This document shows, one piece after another, positions 6,704-15,240 of a DNA stretch of 25,316 bases. Position 1 is the stretch's first letter, and each line of letters begins with the position of its first letter. The stretch comes from an uncultured Lachnospiraceae bacterium. Lineage in GTDB: Bacteria; Bacillota; Clostridia; Lachnospirales; Lachnospiraceae. The DNA lies in assembly GCA_902489645.1 (NCBI GenBank), contig CABUAW010000037.1, forward strand, positions 1-25,316, read 5' to 3'. Position numbers and translations under genes: made by a program. The notes below the pieces were generated by a model, which worked only from the letters and a program-made list of their open reading frames with translations, was not told the origin of the DNA and ran no database searches.

Positions 6704-8311
6704 ATGAAAAAAATGTTGGCCGCCTTATTGGCAACCACGCTGGTTGTCGCTTCTTTAGTCGGATGTGGTTCCGGCAGCAAAGAGACAACAGCAGCACAGT
6801 CCGGCGAAACAACAGCAGAAAGCACAGCAGAAGCTGCAACTGTTGACGGCGGAACTTTGAAATTGTCTGTAACGACAGGTGATGGTTCTACAACAGATGA
6901 CAAGATTCCAACACCATGGTATAACCGTATCATGGCAACAAATCTGATGTTCCGTGCCCTGCTTATTGCAGACAGCGATTTAACAAATTCGGAACCAGAT
7001 TTGGCCGAATCTGTAGAAATCAGTGAAGATGGCCTCGTATACACCATTACAATGAAAGATGGATTGAAATGGTCCGATGGCGAAGCTCTGACAGCAGAAG
7101 ATGTTCAGTGGTCTATTGAAACAGCATTAAAAGCTGCAACATGTAACTCCATTTACACATCCGCTTTCAAGAAAATCGACAATATGGCTATCGATGGCAA
7201 CGTCATCACTATGACACTGACTGAGCCATATGCTTCAATGAAAGACGTACTTGCTCAGTTCGCAATCTTACCAAAGCATTGTCTTGAAGATGCAGACCCT
7301 CTGACTCTGGAATCTGATGATTTCTGGACAAACCCGGTATGTTCCGGTATGTACACACTGGATGAACTGAATGTTGGTAACTACTTTACATTAAAAATCA
7401 ATGAAAACTATGAAGGTACAGCACCGAAGATTCAGTCCATTATCTGCTACTTTGTACAGGATTACATTACGGCAGCACAGGCCGGACAGGCGGACTATGT
7501 ATATGGTAATGCCGCAGACCTTGTAGAAGCTCTGGAAGGTATGTCAAACTACACAGAACATGAAGTTGACGTATTATTCTACAAATATTTCCTGTTCAAC
7601 ATGAAGGGTGTTGACGGCAACGAAAACGAAGCTATGCAGAGCGTAGAAGTTCGTAAAGCATTAATCGAAGCTATCGACCGTGCAACTCTGGCAACACTTT
7701 ACCCGACAGCAAACGTTCTGAACAGCGGTGTTCCAAACAGCAACGAAGCATATAATGGTTTCGAATATACTTTTGATGCTGAAAAGGCAAAAGAAGACCT
7801 TCAGGCCGCCGGCTATGATATGAGCCGTACACTGAGAATCTGCTACTATAACAATGACCAGACATCCATCGACTTGATTCAGACCGTTGTTCATTATCTT
7901 GAACAGACTGGTTTGACAGTTGAAGCTACATTGTCCAACGATGGTACAACAGACCTGTTTACAACACGTAACTATGATATCGGCTTCAAAGGTAAGAGCG
8001 CATTCTCTATCGATGAATGGTATACCGAATATCAGAGTTCAGACGCTCTGTTTGCTAACGTATTCGGCGGAACAGATGAATTTGACGAATTAGTTAACGA
8101 TTTGTTCAAAGCTACAGATACCGAAGCAAGAAACGAAGCTCTGAAAGCACTTCAGGATAAAGAACAGGAAGCTGTTTATAAAGTTCCGTTATTTACTGTT
8201 GGTACATATGTATTCACAAGTGACAAGGTTGTCCTTCCGGAAGGCGTAACATTCTGTAATCCACTGTACATGTGTGATTTGGATTTCGCTAACTGGGAAG
8301 TTGCTCAGTAA
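6704..8311 (+). CDS. Lipoprotein solute-binding protein, family 5 (Dpp/Opp type), probable sialic acid binding
   Basis: This 535-residue extracellular binding lipoprotein belongs to the large SBP family 5 used by dipeptide, oligopeptide and nickel importers. It opens MKKMLAALLATTLVVASLVGC, a lipoprotein signal with lipobox LVGC and lipid-modified Cys21, followed by a Ser/Thr/Ala/Glu-rich linker to about residue 50. The family core follows, for example LAESVEISEDGLVYTITMKD and GLKWSDGEALTAEDVQWSI. The start is ATG 6704, 9 bases after AAAGGAGG; an upstream in-frame GTG at 6683 would contain that site. It is first in an operon with nanQ, nanA and nagA, so sialic acid or a sialoside is the likely ligand. 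Precedents are the SatABCD importer of Haemophilus ducreyi and SiaEFGI of Corynebacterium, which are of this class. A peptide ligand cannot be ruled out from sequence. Confidence 0.85.
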   Translation: MKKMLAALLATTLVVASLVGCGSGSKETTAAQSGETTAESTAEAATVDGGTLKLSVTTGDGSTTDDKIPTPWYNRIMATNLMFRALLIADSDLTNSEPDLAESVEISEDGLVYTITMKDGLKWSDGEALTAEDVQWSIETALKAATCNSIYTSAFKKIDNMAIDGNVITMTLTEPYASMKDVLAQFAILPKHCLEDADPLTLESDDFWTNPVCSGMYTLDELNVGNYFTLKINENYEGTAPKIQSIICYFVQDYITAAQAGQADYVYGNAADLVEALEGMSNYTEHEVDVLFYKYFLFNMKGVDGNENEAMQSVEVRKALIEAIDRATLATLYPTANVLNSGVPNSNEAYNGFEYTFDAEKAKEDLQAAGYDMSRTLRICYYNNDQTSIDLIQTVVHYLEQTGLTVEATLSNDGTTDLFTTRNYDIGFKGKSAFSIDEWYTEYQSSDALFANVFGGTDEFDELVNDLFKATDTEARNEALKALQDKEQEAVYKVPLFTVGTYVFTSDKVVLPEGVTFCNPLYMCDLDFANWEVAQ

Positions 8312-8350
8312 GATAATTATTTAAAAATCAAACAATGATTCAATGATTAA

Positions 8351-8390
8351 AGGGGGAGACAGGAGAGATTTTTTTCGAAAGTCTCCCCTT
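8351..8390 (+). terminator. Intra-operon hairpin between binding protein and permease genes
   Basis: AGGGGGAGAC (8351-8360) pairs with GTCTCCCCTT (8381-8390), giving a 10-bp stem around a 20-base loop. There is no long T run after it. Such hairpins behind binding-protein genes often stabilise the upstream message or act as leaky terminators, so that more binding protein than permease is made. It lies in the 135-base gap before the first permease gene. Confidence 0.55.
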
Positions 8391-8446
8391 GGCTTTGGGA
8401 GGTTAGGAATCCTTGTTTGATGCTGCTTTAAGAATGGGGTGATAGA

Positions 8447-9406
8447 ATGTTAAAATTCATCATTAAGAAGCTGCTTATGATGATTCCGATGCTTTTGGTT
8501 ATCAGTTTTATTGTATATTATGGTCTGCAGCTGACAGGCATTGACCCAATCAACTTCATGGTCAGCCCGGAAATGCTTTCCTCAAATAAAGAGAATGTTG
8601 AAGCATTGAGGGAATCTCTCGGATTGAATGACCCGTTAATCGTACAGTATGTTCGCTGGCTTGGCAATATCCTTCGCGGCGACCTTGGATATTCCTTCGA
8701 CGGTTCATCCATTTCTTCTGTTATCGCAGTAAGACTTCCGTATACCTTTGAGTTGGCTGGATATTCACTTCTTTTTTCCACCATCATCGGTATCGGTATT
8801 GGTATCATTTCTGCTGTACGTCAGAATGGTATCATCGATTATGTAGGACGTGTTCTGGCTGTTTTGGGACAGGCCGTGCCTCAGTTCCTTGTTGGTATTA
8901 TACTGATTCAGGTTTTCTCAATTAAACTGGGTTGGTTTCCGGCGAGCAACCGTGTCAGTCCGGATGCGACAAGCGCCCTTGCAGATGCCTTTTTCCATCT
9001 TTTCCTTCCGGTTCTCACACTGACTATCGGTATGGTGGCGGTATTGATGCGTTATGCACGAAATACGATGCTGGACGTATTAAACAGTGATTATATTAAA
9101 ACCGCGCGTTCAAAGGGTATTCCGGAGTGGAAGGTTTATTTAAAACACGGATTCAGAAACGCCATGAAACCGGTTCTGGTTATTTTGGTATTCCGTATTC
9201 CGGCCTTAATCGGCGGTTCCGTTGTTATTGAAACCGTATTCTCTTATCCGGGAATCGGCTTGACAATGACAAATGCCATTGTATCCGGCGATTATCCGGT
9301 CGTTCTTGTAACAACATTGATTATTGTGGCTACCATGTTGATTTGTTCGTTCATGGTCGATGTATTCAATGCATTGTTAGACCCGCGTGTACGTCTTGGT
9401 GAATAA
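8447..9406 (+). CDS. ABC transporter permease, DppB type
   Basis: This 319-residue inner-membrane permease of the DppB/OppB family forms one half of the importer channel. It starts LKFIIKKLLMMIPMLLVISFIVYYGL, a membrane segment typical of the family. It continues with LGLNDPLIVQYVRWLGNILRGDLGYSF (external loop), several further membrane helices, and the cytosolic EAA loop (TARSKGIPEWKVYLKHGFRNAMKP) that docks on the ATPase. It ends with VDVFNALLDPRVRLGE, also typical. A GGGGTGAT ribosome binding site precedes ATG 8447. Seventeen bases separate it from the next permease gene. Confidence 0.93.
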   Translation: MLKFIIKKLLMMIPMLLVISFIVYYGLQLTGIDPINFMVSPEMLSSNKENVEALRESLGLNDPLIVQYVRWLGNILRGDLGYSFDGSSISSVIAVRLPYTFELAGYSLLFSTIIGIGIGIISAVRQNGIIDYVGRVLAVLGQAVPQFLVGIILIQVFSIKLGWFPASNRVSPDATSALADAFFHLFLPVLTLTIGMVAVLMRYARNTMLDVLNSDYIKTARSKGIPEWKVYLKHGFRNAMKPVLVILVFRIPALIGGSVVIETVFSYPGIGLTMTNAIVSGDYPVVLVTTLIIVATMLICSFMVDVFNALLDPRVRLGE

Positions 9407-9423
9407 AGAAGGAGGAAGAATTT

Positions 9424-10311
9424 ATGGGTGAAACAACGAGTATTAAAGATTCGAATAAAAGCGCATCTTCTTCTTTATTTAAACGAAATGTGCGAAAATT
9501 TATGAATAATAAGCTGGCCGTTCTCGGATTGCTTATTATCGTAATTATTACAATTGCCTGTATTATCGGTATGGTTGTCGGTGTGGATTATGGAACACCG
9601 GTACTGTCGGATATGAAACAGGCTCCGGGAAACGGACATCTTTTTGGTACGGATACGATTGGCCGTGACCTGTTTGCCCGTGTCCTTGTCGGCGGATGTT
9701 ATTCCATCCTTATCGGCGCATTCTGTGCGGTCATGAGTTCTGTGATTGGTGCGATTCTGGGTGCATTGGCCGGTTATTTCGGCGGAAAGGTAGATATGGT
9801 TCTCATTCGTATTTCCGAAATTTTCCAGGCATTTCCTCAGTTGGTTCTTGTTATGATGCTCGTGGCTATCGTCAATAAACGTGGCCTTGGCAACCTGTTG
9901 TTTATCTTTGTATTTACCGGATGGATGACAACCTTCCGTATGGTTCGTAACGAATTTATGAGTTTGAAAAACGAGACCTATGTTAAGGTGTGCGAAGCCT
10001 TCGGTATGAAGAAGAGTAATATTATGTTTAAGCAGATTCTGCCGAATGTAATGAGCCCGATTATCGTTTCCACAACGACAAACGTTGCATTTTTCATTCT
10101 GCAGGAAGCAGCGCTTTCCTTCATCGGTCTTGGTGTGGCCGACAGTACACCGACCTGGGGAAATATTTTAAATGCGGCGAAGTCCGTATCCGTTGTTACA
10201 AACCAGTGGTGGATTTGGGTATTCCCGGGTCTGGCCATCAGTCTTTTTGTCCTGGCAATCAACTTCTTCGGCGACGGTCTGCGTGATGTGCTGGATGCGA
10301 AACAGCAGTAA
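9424..10311 (+). CDS. ABC transporter permease, DppC type
   Basis: This 295-residue partner permease of the DppC/OppC family has a soluble N-terminal tail with a basic stretch (LFKRNVRKFMNNK) leading into the first membrane helix. The family motif LFGTDTIGRDLFARVLVGG follows. The EAA loop reads CEAFGMKKSNIMFKQILPN, and the conserved LSFIGLGVADSTPTWG lies near the end. The C-terminus FFGDGLRDVLDAKQQ is characteristic. The start is ATG 9424 after AAGGAGGAAG. It is co-transcribed with the DppB-type gene upstream and the ATPase gene 11 bases downstream, and both permeases together form the membrane pore. Confidence 0.93.
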   Translation: MGETTSIKDSNKSASSSLFKRNVRKFMNNKLAVLGLLIIVIITIACIIGMVVGVDYGTPVLSDMKQAPGNGHLFGTDTIGRDLFARVLVGGCYSILIGAFCAVMSSVIGAILGALAGYFGGKVDMVLIRISEIFQAFPQLVLVMMLVAIVNKRGLGNLLFIFVFTGWMTTFRMVRNEFMSLKNETYVKVCEAFGMKKSNIMFKQILPNVMSPIIVSTTTNVAFFILQEAALSFIGLGVADSTPTWGNILNAAKSVSVVTNQWWIWVFPGLAISLFVLAINFFGDGLRDVLDAKQQ

Positions 10312-10322
10312 GGAGGGGCATC

Positions 10323-11351
10323 ATGGATAATAAAGGATATATTTTAAATGTCGAAAAATTAAATACAACTTTCATTTCGGACAGAAAAGAAATTAAAATT
10401 GTTAAGGATGTTTCCTTTAAAGTGCGTCGTGGAAAGACATTGGCCGTTGTTGGCGAATCCGGCTGCGGTAAAAGTGTGACAATGAATTCCATCATGCGTT
10501 TTACCGGAAAGAACGCTATTGTCAAAGCGGACAGCATACAGTATAATGCTTTGAGGAATGGTGAAGTTACCGAATATCATCTGGAAAGCATCAAAGAGCC
10601 GAATGGCCCTGAAATGCGGGCGCTTCGCGGACCGGATATGTCGATGGTATTCCAGGACCCGATGTCCAGCTTAAACCCGGTATATAAGGTTGGCGACCAG
10701 GTGGCCGAAGGACTTCTTCAGCACAATAAGGGAATGAAGAAGGCGGAAGCCCGGGAGAAGGTTCTTGAAATGTTCCGAAAGCTTGGTATTCCTGACCCGG
10801 AAGAACGTATTGACTGTTATCCGCATCAGTTCTCCGGCGGTATGAAACAGCGTGTTGTTATCGCCATTGCCATGATTTGTAATCCGGAATTGATTATCTG
10901 CGACGAGCCGACAACAGCTCTGGATGTGACGATTCAGGCACAGATTATGGACCTCTTAAAAGAGCTTCAGGTAAAGGAAGGAAAATCCATTATTCTGATT
11001 ACCCATAACATGGGACTGGTTGCTGAGATGGCGGATGAAGTCTGCGTTATGTATATGGGACGTGTGGTTGAGTTCGGAAGTCTGGAAGACCTGTTTGACC
11101 GCACAAGCCATCCGTATACGCGGGCATTGCTCCGAAGCGTTCCTGTTCTCGGTCTGGCTGACGGACAGAAACTGGAAACAATTCCGGGCGCTACGCCGAA
11201 TCCGGCCGACTTAAAGGGCGGCTGTGAATTTGCCGACCGTTGTTCCGAATGTACGGAACGGTGCCGCGAAAAGACGATACCAATGTTTGAAATTTCCCCG
11301 GGACACCGGGTACGTTGCCTGAAATTTGATTCTTATCCGGAGGTGGACTAA
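10323..11351 (+). CDS. ABC transporter ATPase, DppD type
   Basis: This 342-residue cytosolic ATPase powers the importer as a heterodimer with the next gene product. Walker A is GESGCGKS (44-51), the Q-loop is Q111 in MVFQDPMSSLNP, the signature is SGGMKQ (171-176), Walker B is LIICDEP (190-196), and the switch His is H228 in ITHNMG. The C-terminal oligopeptide-transporter extension carries a Cys cluster (CEFADRCSECTERCREK, with a further Cys in RVRC). In this family that cluster has been seen to hold an Fe-S centre in some members. The start is ATG 10323 after AAGGAGGGG. One base separates its stop from the next start. Confidence 0.93.
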   Translation: MDNKGYILNVEKLNTTFISDRKEIKIVKDVSFKVRRGKTLAVVGESGCGKSVTMNSIMRFTGKNAIVKADSIQYNALRNGEVTEYHLESIKEPNGPEMRALRGPDMSMVFQDPMSSLNPVYKVGDQVAEGLLQHNKGMKKAEAREKVLEMFRKLGIPDPEERIDCYPHQFSGGMKQRVVIAIAMICNPELIICDEPTTALDVTIQAQIMDLLKELQVKEGKSIILITHNMGLVAEMADEVCVMYMGRVVEFGSLEDLFDRTSHPYTRALLRSVPVLGLADGQKLETIPGATPNPADLKGGCEFADRCSECTERCREKTIPMFEISPGHRVRCLKFDSYPEVD

Positions 11352-11352
11352 T

Positions 11353-12372
11353 ATGAGTACAGAAAATAAAGAAATTATTTTTAAAATCCGGAATTTGCAG
11401 ACGTGGTTTCCGATTACAAAGGGTTTTATGAAAAAGGTGGTCGGTCACGTAAAAGCGGTGGACGATGTTAGTCTGGATGTTTATAAGGGTGAAACTTTGG
11501 GAATCGTTGGCGAGTCCGGCTGCGGTAAATCAACCTTTGGAAAAACGGTTATGATGCTTGAAAAACCGACGGGCGGACAGGTTATGTTCAACTACGACGG
11601 CGAATATAAAGATATTACCAAATTTAATAAAGAGGAAATGTTCGAATTCCGCAAAAAGGTTCAGATGGTTTTCCAGGACCCGTATTCCGCATTAAATCCT
11701 CAGAAAAAAATCTATTCTTCTTTTGAAGAACCGTTGAAAACACACGGTATTACTTCCCAGGAAGAACGGGAAAAGATGATGCAGAGAGTATTAAAAATGG
11801 TAAATATTCAGCCGGATTATCTGCTGCGTTATCCGCACGAATTCTCCGGCGGACAGCGCCAGCGTCTTTGTATTGCCAGAGCGCTGGAGGTTATGCCGGA
11901 AGTATTAATCTGCGACGAACCGGTATCTGCGCTGGACGTATCCATTCAGGCCCAGGTATTGAACCTGATGAAAGAGATTCAGCAGGAACTGAATCTGACC
12001 TATCTTTTCATCGCCCATGACCTTTCGGTTGTTCAGTACATGTCCGACCGTATTATGGTTATGTACCTTGGAAAGATTGTAGAAGTTGCAGATTCCAGAG
12101 CGCTTTACGAAGAGCCTCTGCATCCGTATACGAAGGCATTGCTTTCCGCAATTCCTGTAGCGGATATACATAACCGGAAACAGCGTCAGATTCTGGAAGG
12201 TGAAGTGCCGAGTCCAATCCATAAACCGAGCGGCTGTGCTTTCCGTAACCGGTGTCCGCATTGTATGGACATCTGTAAGGAACAGGACCCTGCGCTTCGG
12301 TATCATGGAAGGGAAGGCCATATGGTGGCTTGCCATTTATATGATGGAAAAGAAAGTGGAGACAGCGAATGA
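11353..12372 (+). CDS. ABC transporter ATPase, DppF type
   Basis: This 339-residue second ATPase of the importer has Walker A GESGCGKS (53-60), the Q-loop in MVFQDPYSALNP, signature SGGQR (165-169), Walker B LICDEP (185-190), and the switch His in IAHDLSVV. A C-terminal Cys cluster (CAFRNRCPHCMDICK) matches the family extension. The start is ATG 11353, spaced 6 bases after GGAGGTGG (11339-11346); a longer in-frame reading from 11326 would start inside the previous gene. It ends in an ATGA overlap with nanQ at 12369-12372, which ties the transporter directly to sialic acid metabolism. Confidence 0.93.
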   Translation: MSTENKEIIFKIRNLQTWFPITKGFMKKVVGHVKAVDDVSLDVYKGETLGIVGESGCGKSTFGKTVMMLEKPTGGQVMFNYDGEYKDITKFNKEEMFEFRKKVQMVFQDPYSALNPQKKIYSSFEEPLKTHGITSQEEREKMMQRVLKMVNIQPDYLLRYPHEFSGGQRQRLCIARALEVMPEVLICDEPVSALDVSIQAQVLNLMKEIQQELNLTYLFIAHDLSVVQYMSDRIMVMYLGKIVEVADSRALYEEPLHPYTKALLSAIPVADIHNRKQRQILEGEVPSPIHKPSGCAFRNRCPHCMDICKEQDPALRYHGREGHMVACHLYDGKESGDSE

Positions 12373-12821
12373 TTTATACGGACATGAACAATTTGGAACA
12401 TTATCGCGGTATGGCGTCTCATCTGGATACGGCCATTGACTTTTTAAAAAGTCATGCGCTTACCGAGCTCCATGCCGGGAGAAATGATGTGGACGGCGAG
12501 AATGTATTTATCAACCGTTTCGGTTACGAAACGATGGCCGAGGAAGCAGCCGCTTTCGAAGCCCATGAATTTTATGCGGATATCCATCTGGTATTATCCG
12601 GACAGGAGTGGATTGGCGTGACAGACATGGAAAAAATGACTGTCACCGCTATCGATAAAACGACGGATTCGGTGGACTGTGATGGCCCGGTAGAGAACCG
12701 CCTTCACATGACTCCGGGGAAGGTACTGATTGTTCTTCCCGAGGATGCCCATAAAGTTAAAATTGCCGTAGACGGCCCGGAACGGGTTGAAAAGGCAGTA
12801 GTTAAAGTACAGATGAAATAG
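12369..12821 (+). CDS. nanQ: YhcH/YjgK/YiaL-family protein, probable sialic acid anomerase
   Basis: This 150-residue cytosolic protein belongs to the DUF386/YhcH family. E. coli NanQ (YhcH) is reported to speed the interconversion of N-acetylneuraminate anomers, supplying the alpha form for NanA. The family metal-site pattern is present: FEAHEFYADIHLVLSGQE (Glu64, His66, Asp71, His73 region) and a C-terminal His in LPEDAHKVK (His128). Length is typical. It overlaps the DppF-type gene by four bases (ATGA) and lies 29 bases before nanA, which supports this role over the other sugar roles known in the family. Confidence 0.88.
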   Translation: MIYTDMNNLEHYRGMASHLDTAIDFLKSHALTELHAGRNDVDGENVFINRFGYETMAEEAAAFEAHEFYADIHLVLSGQEWIGVTDMEKMTVTAIDKTTDSVDCDGPVENRLHMTPGKVLIVLPEDAHKVKIAVDGPERVEKAVVKVQMK

Positions 12822-12850
12822 TAGACAGAATTGAAAGGAAAGCGAGAATT

Positions 12851-13768
12851 ATGAAAAATATTTCAAAGTATCAGGGAATTATCCCGGCATTTTACGCATG
12901 TTACGATAATCAGGGCGCTGTCAGCCAGGAACGGGTGGAAGCTCTTACAAAGTATATGATTGAAAAAGGCGTTAAGGGCGTTTATGTCGGCGGTTCCTCC
13001 GGTGAATGTATTTACCAGAGTGTGGCGGAACGTAAATTAGTTCTGGAGCATGTGATGAAAGCGGCCGAAGGCAAATTGACGGTTATCGCCCATGTTGCCT
13101 GCAATAATACGGCGGACAGTATGGAATTGGCGGCTCACGCAGAAAGTCTTGGCGTAGATGCCATCGCTGCCATTCCTCCGATTTATTTCCATTTGCCGGA
13201 ATATGCCATTGCAGAATACTGGAATGACATTTCCTCCGCAGCGCCGAACACAGATTTTGTTATCTATAATATTCCGCAGTTGGCGGGAGTTGCGTTGACA
13301 ATGCCTTTATTTAAAGAAATGCGCAAAAATCCGCAGGTCGCTGCCGTAAAGAACAGCTCTATGCCTGTTCAGGACATCCAGATGTTTAAGATGGAAGGCG
13401 GCGAAGGCTTCGTTGTATTCAACGGTCCGGATGAACAGCTTGTGTCCGGTCTGGCTATGGGCGCAGACGGCGGTATCGGCGGAACCTATGCGGTTATGCC
13501 GGAGCTTTATTTAAAGATTAAAGAGTTGGCTGATGCCGGAAATGTGGCTGAAGCTCAGAAGGTTCAGTATGCGGCGGATGCAATTATCTATGCAATGTGC
13601 GAATGTCACGGAAATCTTTATGCGGTTATGAAAGAGATTTTAAGAATCCGCGAAGGACTGGATATCGGCGGAGTTCGTAAACCGCTGACAAACCTGATTC
13701 CGGAAGATATGGAACAGGTAAAGAAATGTGCGGCTATGATTGATGACGCAATCAAAACATATTGCTAG
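12851..13768 (+). CDS. nanA: N-acetylneuraminate lyase
   Basis: This 305-residue TIM-barrel aldolase of the NAL/DHDPS family splits Neu5Ac to ManNAc and pyruvate through a Schiff base. The carboxylate-binding motif is GGSSGE (47-52), the catalytic Tyr is Y139 in YNIPQLAGV, and the Schiff-base Lys is K167 in AAVKNSS. YNIP with a following small residue, and FNGPDEQLVSGLAMGADGGIGGTYAVMPE, are lyase-like and differ from the DHDPS pattern. ATG 12851 follows GAAAGGAAAG. The gene sits between nanQ and the propeller protein. A related 2-keto-sugar aldolase activity is possible, but the full set of neighbours makes Neu5Ac by far the likeliest substrate. Confidence 0.93.
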   Translation: MKNISKYQGIIPAFYACYDNQGAVSQERVEALTKYMIEKGVKGVYVGGSSGECIYQSVAERKLVLEHVMKAAEGKLTVIAHVACNNTADSMELAAHAESLGVDAIAAIPPIYFHLPEYAIAEYWNDISSAAPNTDFVIYNIPQLAGVALTMPLFKEMRKNPQVAAVKNSSMPVQDIQMFKMEGGEGFVVFNGPDEQLVSGLAMGADGGIGGTYAVMPELYLKIKELADAGNVAEAQKVQYAADAIIYAMCECHGNLYAVMKEILRIREGLDIGGVRKPLTNLIPEDMEQVKKCAAMIDDAIKTYC

Positions 13769-13785
13769 GAAATGGGGCGGACTTT

Positions 13786-15240
13786 TTGTCAAAATACTTA
13801 ATGCTTGACCGAAGGATTTTAAACCCGCAGGCCATGGAAAATGTATGGACACAGGTGACGCCACCGGAAAAGGATGCGGCAAATAATCCTTTGATGGTTC
13901 AGGATAAACCCTGGGAGATACGAATTGACAATGGCTATCCTAATGTAATTTATGATAAGAAGAAAGAAATTTTTCGCTGTTATTACACGTTATTTACGGA
14001 TGATTTGGATACGGAAGGAACGACTGAAAAAGAGCGTTCATCCAGAGATTACCTTCCGAGAATGGACCGGGTGACTTCCCTGGCCTATGCAGAAAGTAAG
14101 GACGGTATCCATTGGGAAAAACCGGCGCTTGGCCGGGTAGAGTGGCGTGGCAGCAAAGCGAATAACATTCTCTTTCTATTTGCACATGGGACCGGAGTTA
14201 TGATGGATGAGCATAGCTCCGCTCCCGAATCAACATATAAAATGGTAACGAAAGTGGATATTCCGGGGCATGGAGCGCATATGGCTGTGGCCTTCTCGCC
14301 GGATGGCCTTAACTGGTCCGAATTGATTCCATGGCCGGATTATAATCCACAGGCGGACAGTCATAATCTGCCTTTCTGGAATGAAGAAGAAGGCTGTTAC
14401 ATGCTCTTGTCCCGTGTCTGGAAGGATGGTATTCGGATGACGACGTTGAGCCGGAGTGATGATTTCATTCACTGGAGCGAGCCGAAGGAAACCCTTCGGG
14501 GCCGGGGATTTGAGGCTCAGGTCTATTCGATGCCTGTGTTCTTCTGGAATAATCTTTATCTCGGTCTGGCTTCGATGATTCATGAAGGCGACCGGACGGA
14601 TAAGGATTTTGATACGGTGGATTGCGAACTGACATGGGCGGCTGAGCCGGAACACTTTGATTTTGTGGCGCCGGGACAGCCTTTGATTCCGAGAGGTCAG
14701 GGACATTATCCGACAGGGGATTTTGACTGCGGCTGTATTTATGCATCCCAGCCGGTAATTGGGCCGGAGGGCGATGTGTGGGTATATTATATGGGCGGCA
14801 ACGGCCGGCATACCAATTTCCGTGAAACGTCATTGGCAAGAGCCAGATGGCAGGCGGACCGGTTTGCGGCCATGGTTCCGAAACGTGAAGAAGAAAACAG
14901 TCTGCTTACATCTTGTAGAATGAAATTTCAGGGAGAGTCTTTGGAGGTTCTGGCAGAAGCTATTGACAGAACCAAACCGGTTCTGTTAGAAGCTCAGGTT
15001 CATCGGGTGTGGACGGAACCGGCAATTTCGGGATTTTCCTTTGCGGAAAGTCAGGTGTATCCGCTGGAAGACGGATGGAAGTCTATCCGGTGGCCGGAAG
15101 GCTTTGGAAGTCTTGCGGGAACGGGCGGCTGTATAAAACTGAAATTTAAAAATTTAAAAATCTGGGCAATACGGGGAGATATCTGCCTGGATGGACATCG
15201 CCTTTGGGAAGGCGCAGACATGGAAAACGAGGGATTTTAA
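13786..15240 (+). CDS. Uncharacterised cytosolic beta-propeller protein, glycosidase-like, in the sialic acid operon
   Basis: I do not recognise a numbered family. This protein of about 484 residues has three spaced repeats of the form S.DG..W: ESKDGIHWEKP (103-113), SPDGLNWSEL (171-180) and RSDDFIHWSEP (about 223-233). These are the usual blade signature of GH32/GH43-type five-bladed propellers. Acidic candidates for catalysis lie in DNGYPNVIYD (48-57), GFEAQVYSMP and TGDFDCGCIY. A C-terminal portion from about 375 looks like a beta-sandwich. No signal peptide or membrane helix is seen, so it acts in the cytosol. The start is uncertain: TTG 13786 has GGGGCGG 5 bases upstream, ATG 13801 lacks a site, and TTG 13762 overlaps nanA. 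Its stop overlaps the nagA start by one base. The neighbours suggest hydrolysis or modification of an imported sialoside (inference). Confidence 0.7.
   Translation: MSKYLMLDRRILNPQAMENVWTQVTPPEKDAANNPLMVQDKPWEIRIDNGYPNVIYDKKKEIFRCYYTLFTDDLDTEGTTEKERSSRDYLPRMDRVTSLAYAESKDGIHWEKPALGRVEWRGSKANNILFLFAHGTGVMMDEHSSAPESTYKMVTKVDIPGHGAHMAVAFSPDGLNWSELIPWPDYNPQADSHNLPFWNEEEGCYMLLSRVWKDGIRMTTLSRSDDFIHWSEPKETLRGRGFEAQVYSMPVFFWNNLYLGLASMIHEGDRTDKDFDTVDCELTWAAEPEHFDFVAPGQPLIPRGQGHYPTGDFDCGCIYASQPVIGPEGDVWVYYMGGNGRHTNFRETSLARARWQADRFAAMVPKREEENSLLTSCRMKFQGESLEVLAEAIDRTKPVLLEAQVHRVWTEPAISGFSFAESQVYPLEDGWKSIRWPEGFGSLAGTGGCIKLKFKNLKIWAIRGDICLDGHRLWEGADMENEGF

Noticed and set aside
13762..13785. Start of the propeller protein at TTG 13762
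   Set aside because: It would overlap the nanA stop and lacks a ribosome binding site at proper distance, whereas TTG 13786 has GGGGCGG upstream.
14230..14811. Open frame of 193 codons on the minus strand inside the propeller gene
   Set aside because: The translation is basic and low in recognisable structure, without a ribosome binding site. The sense strand carries clear blade motifs.
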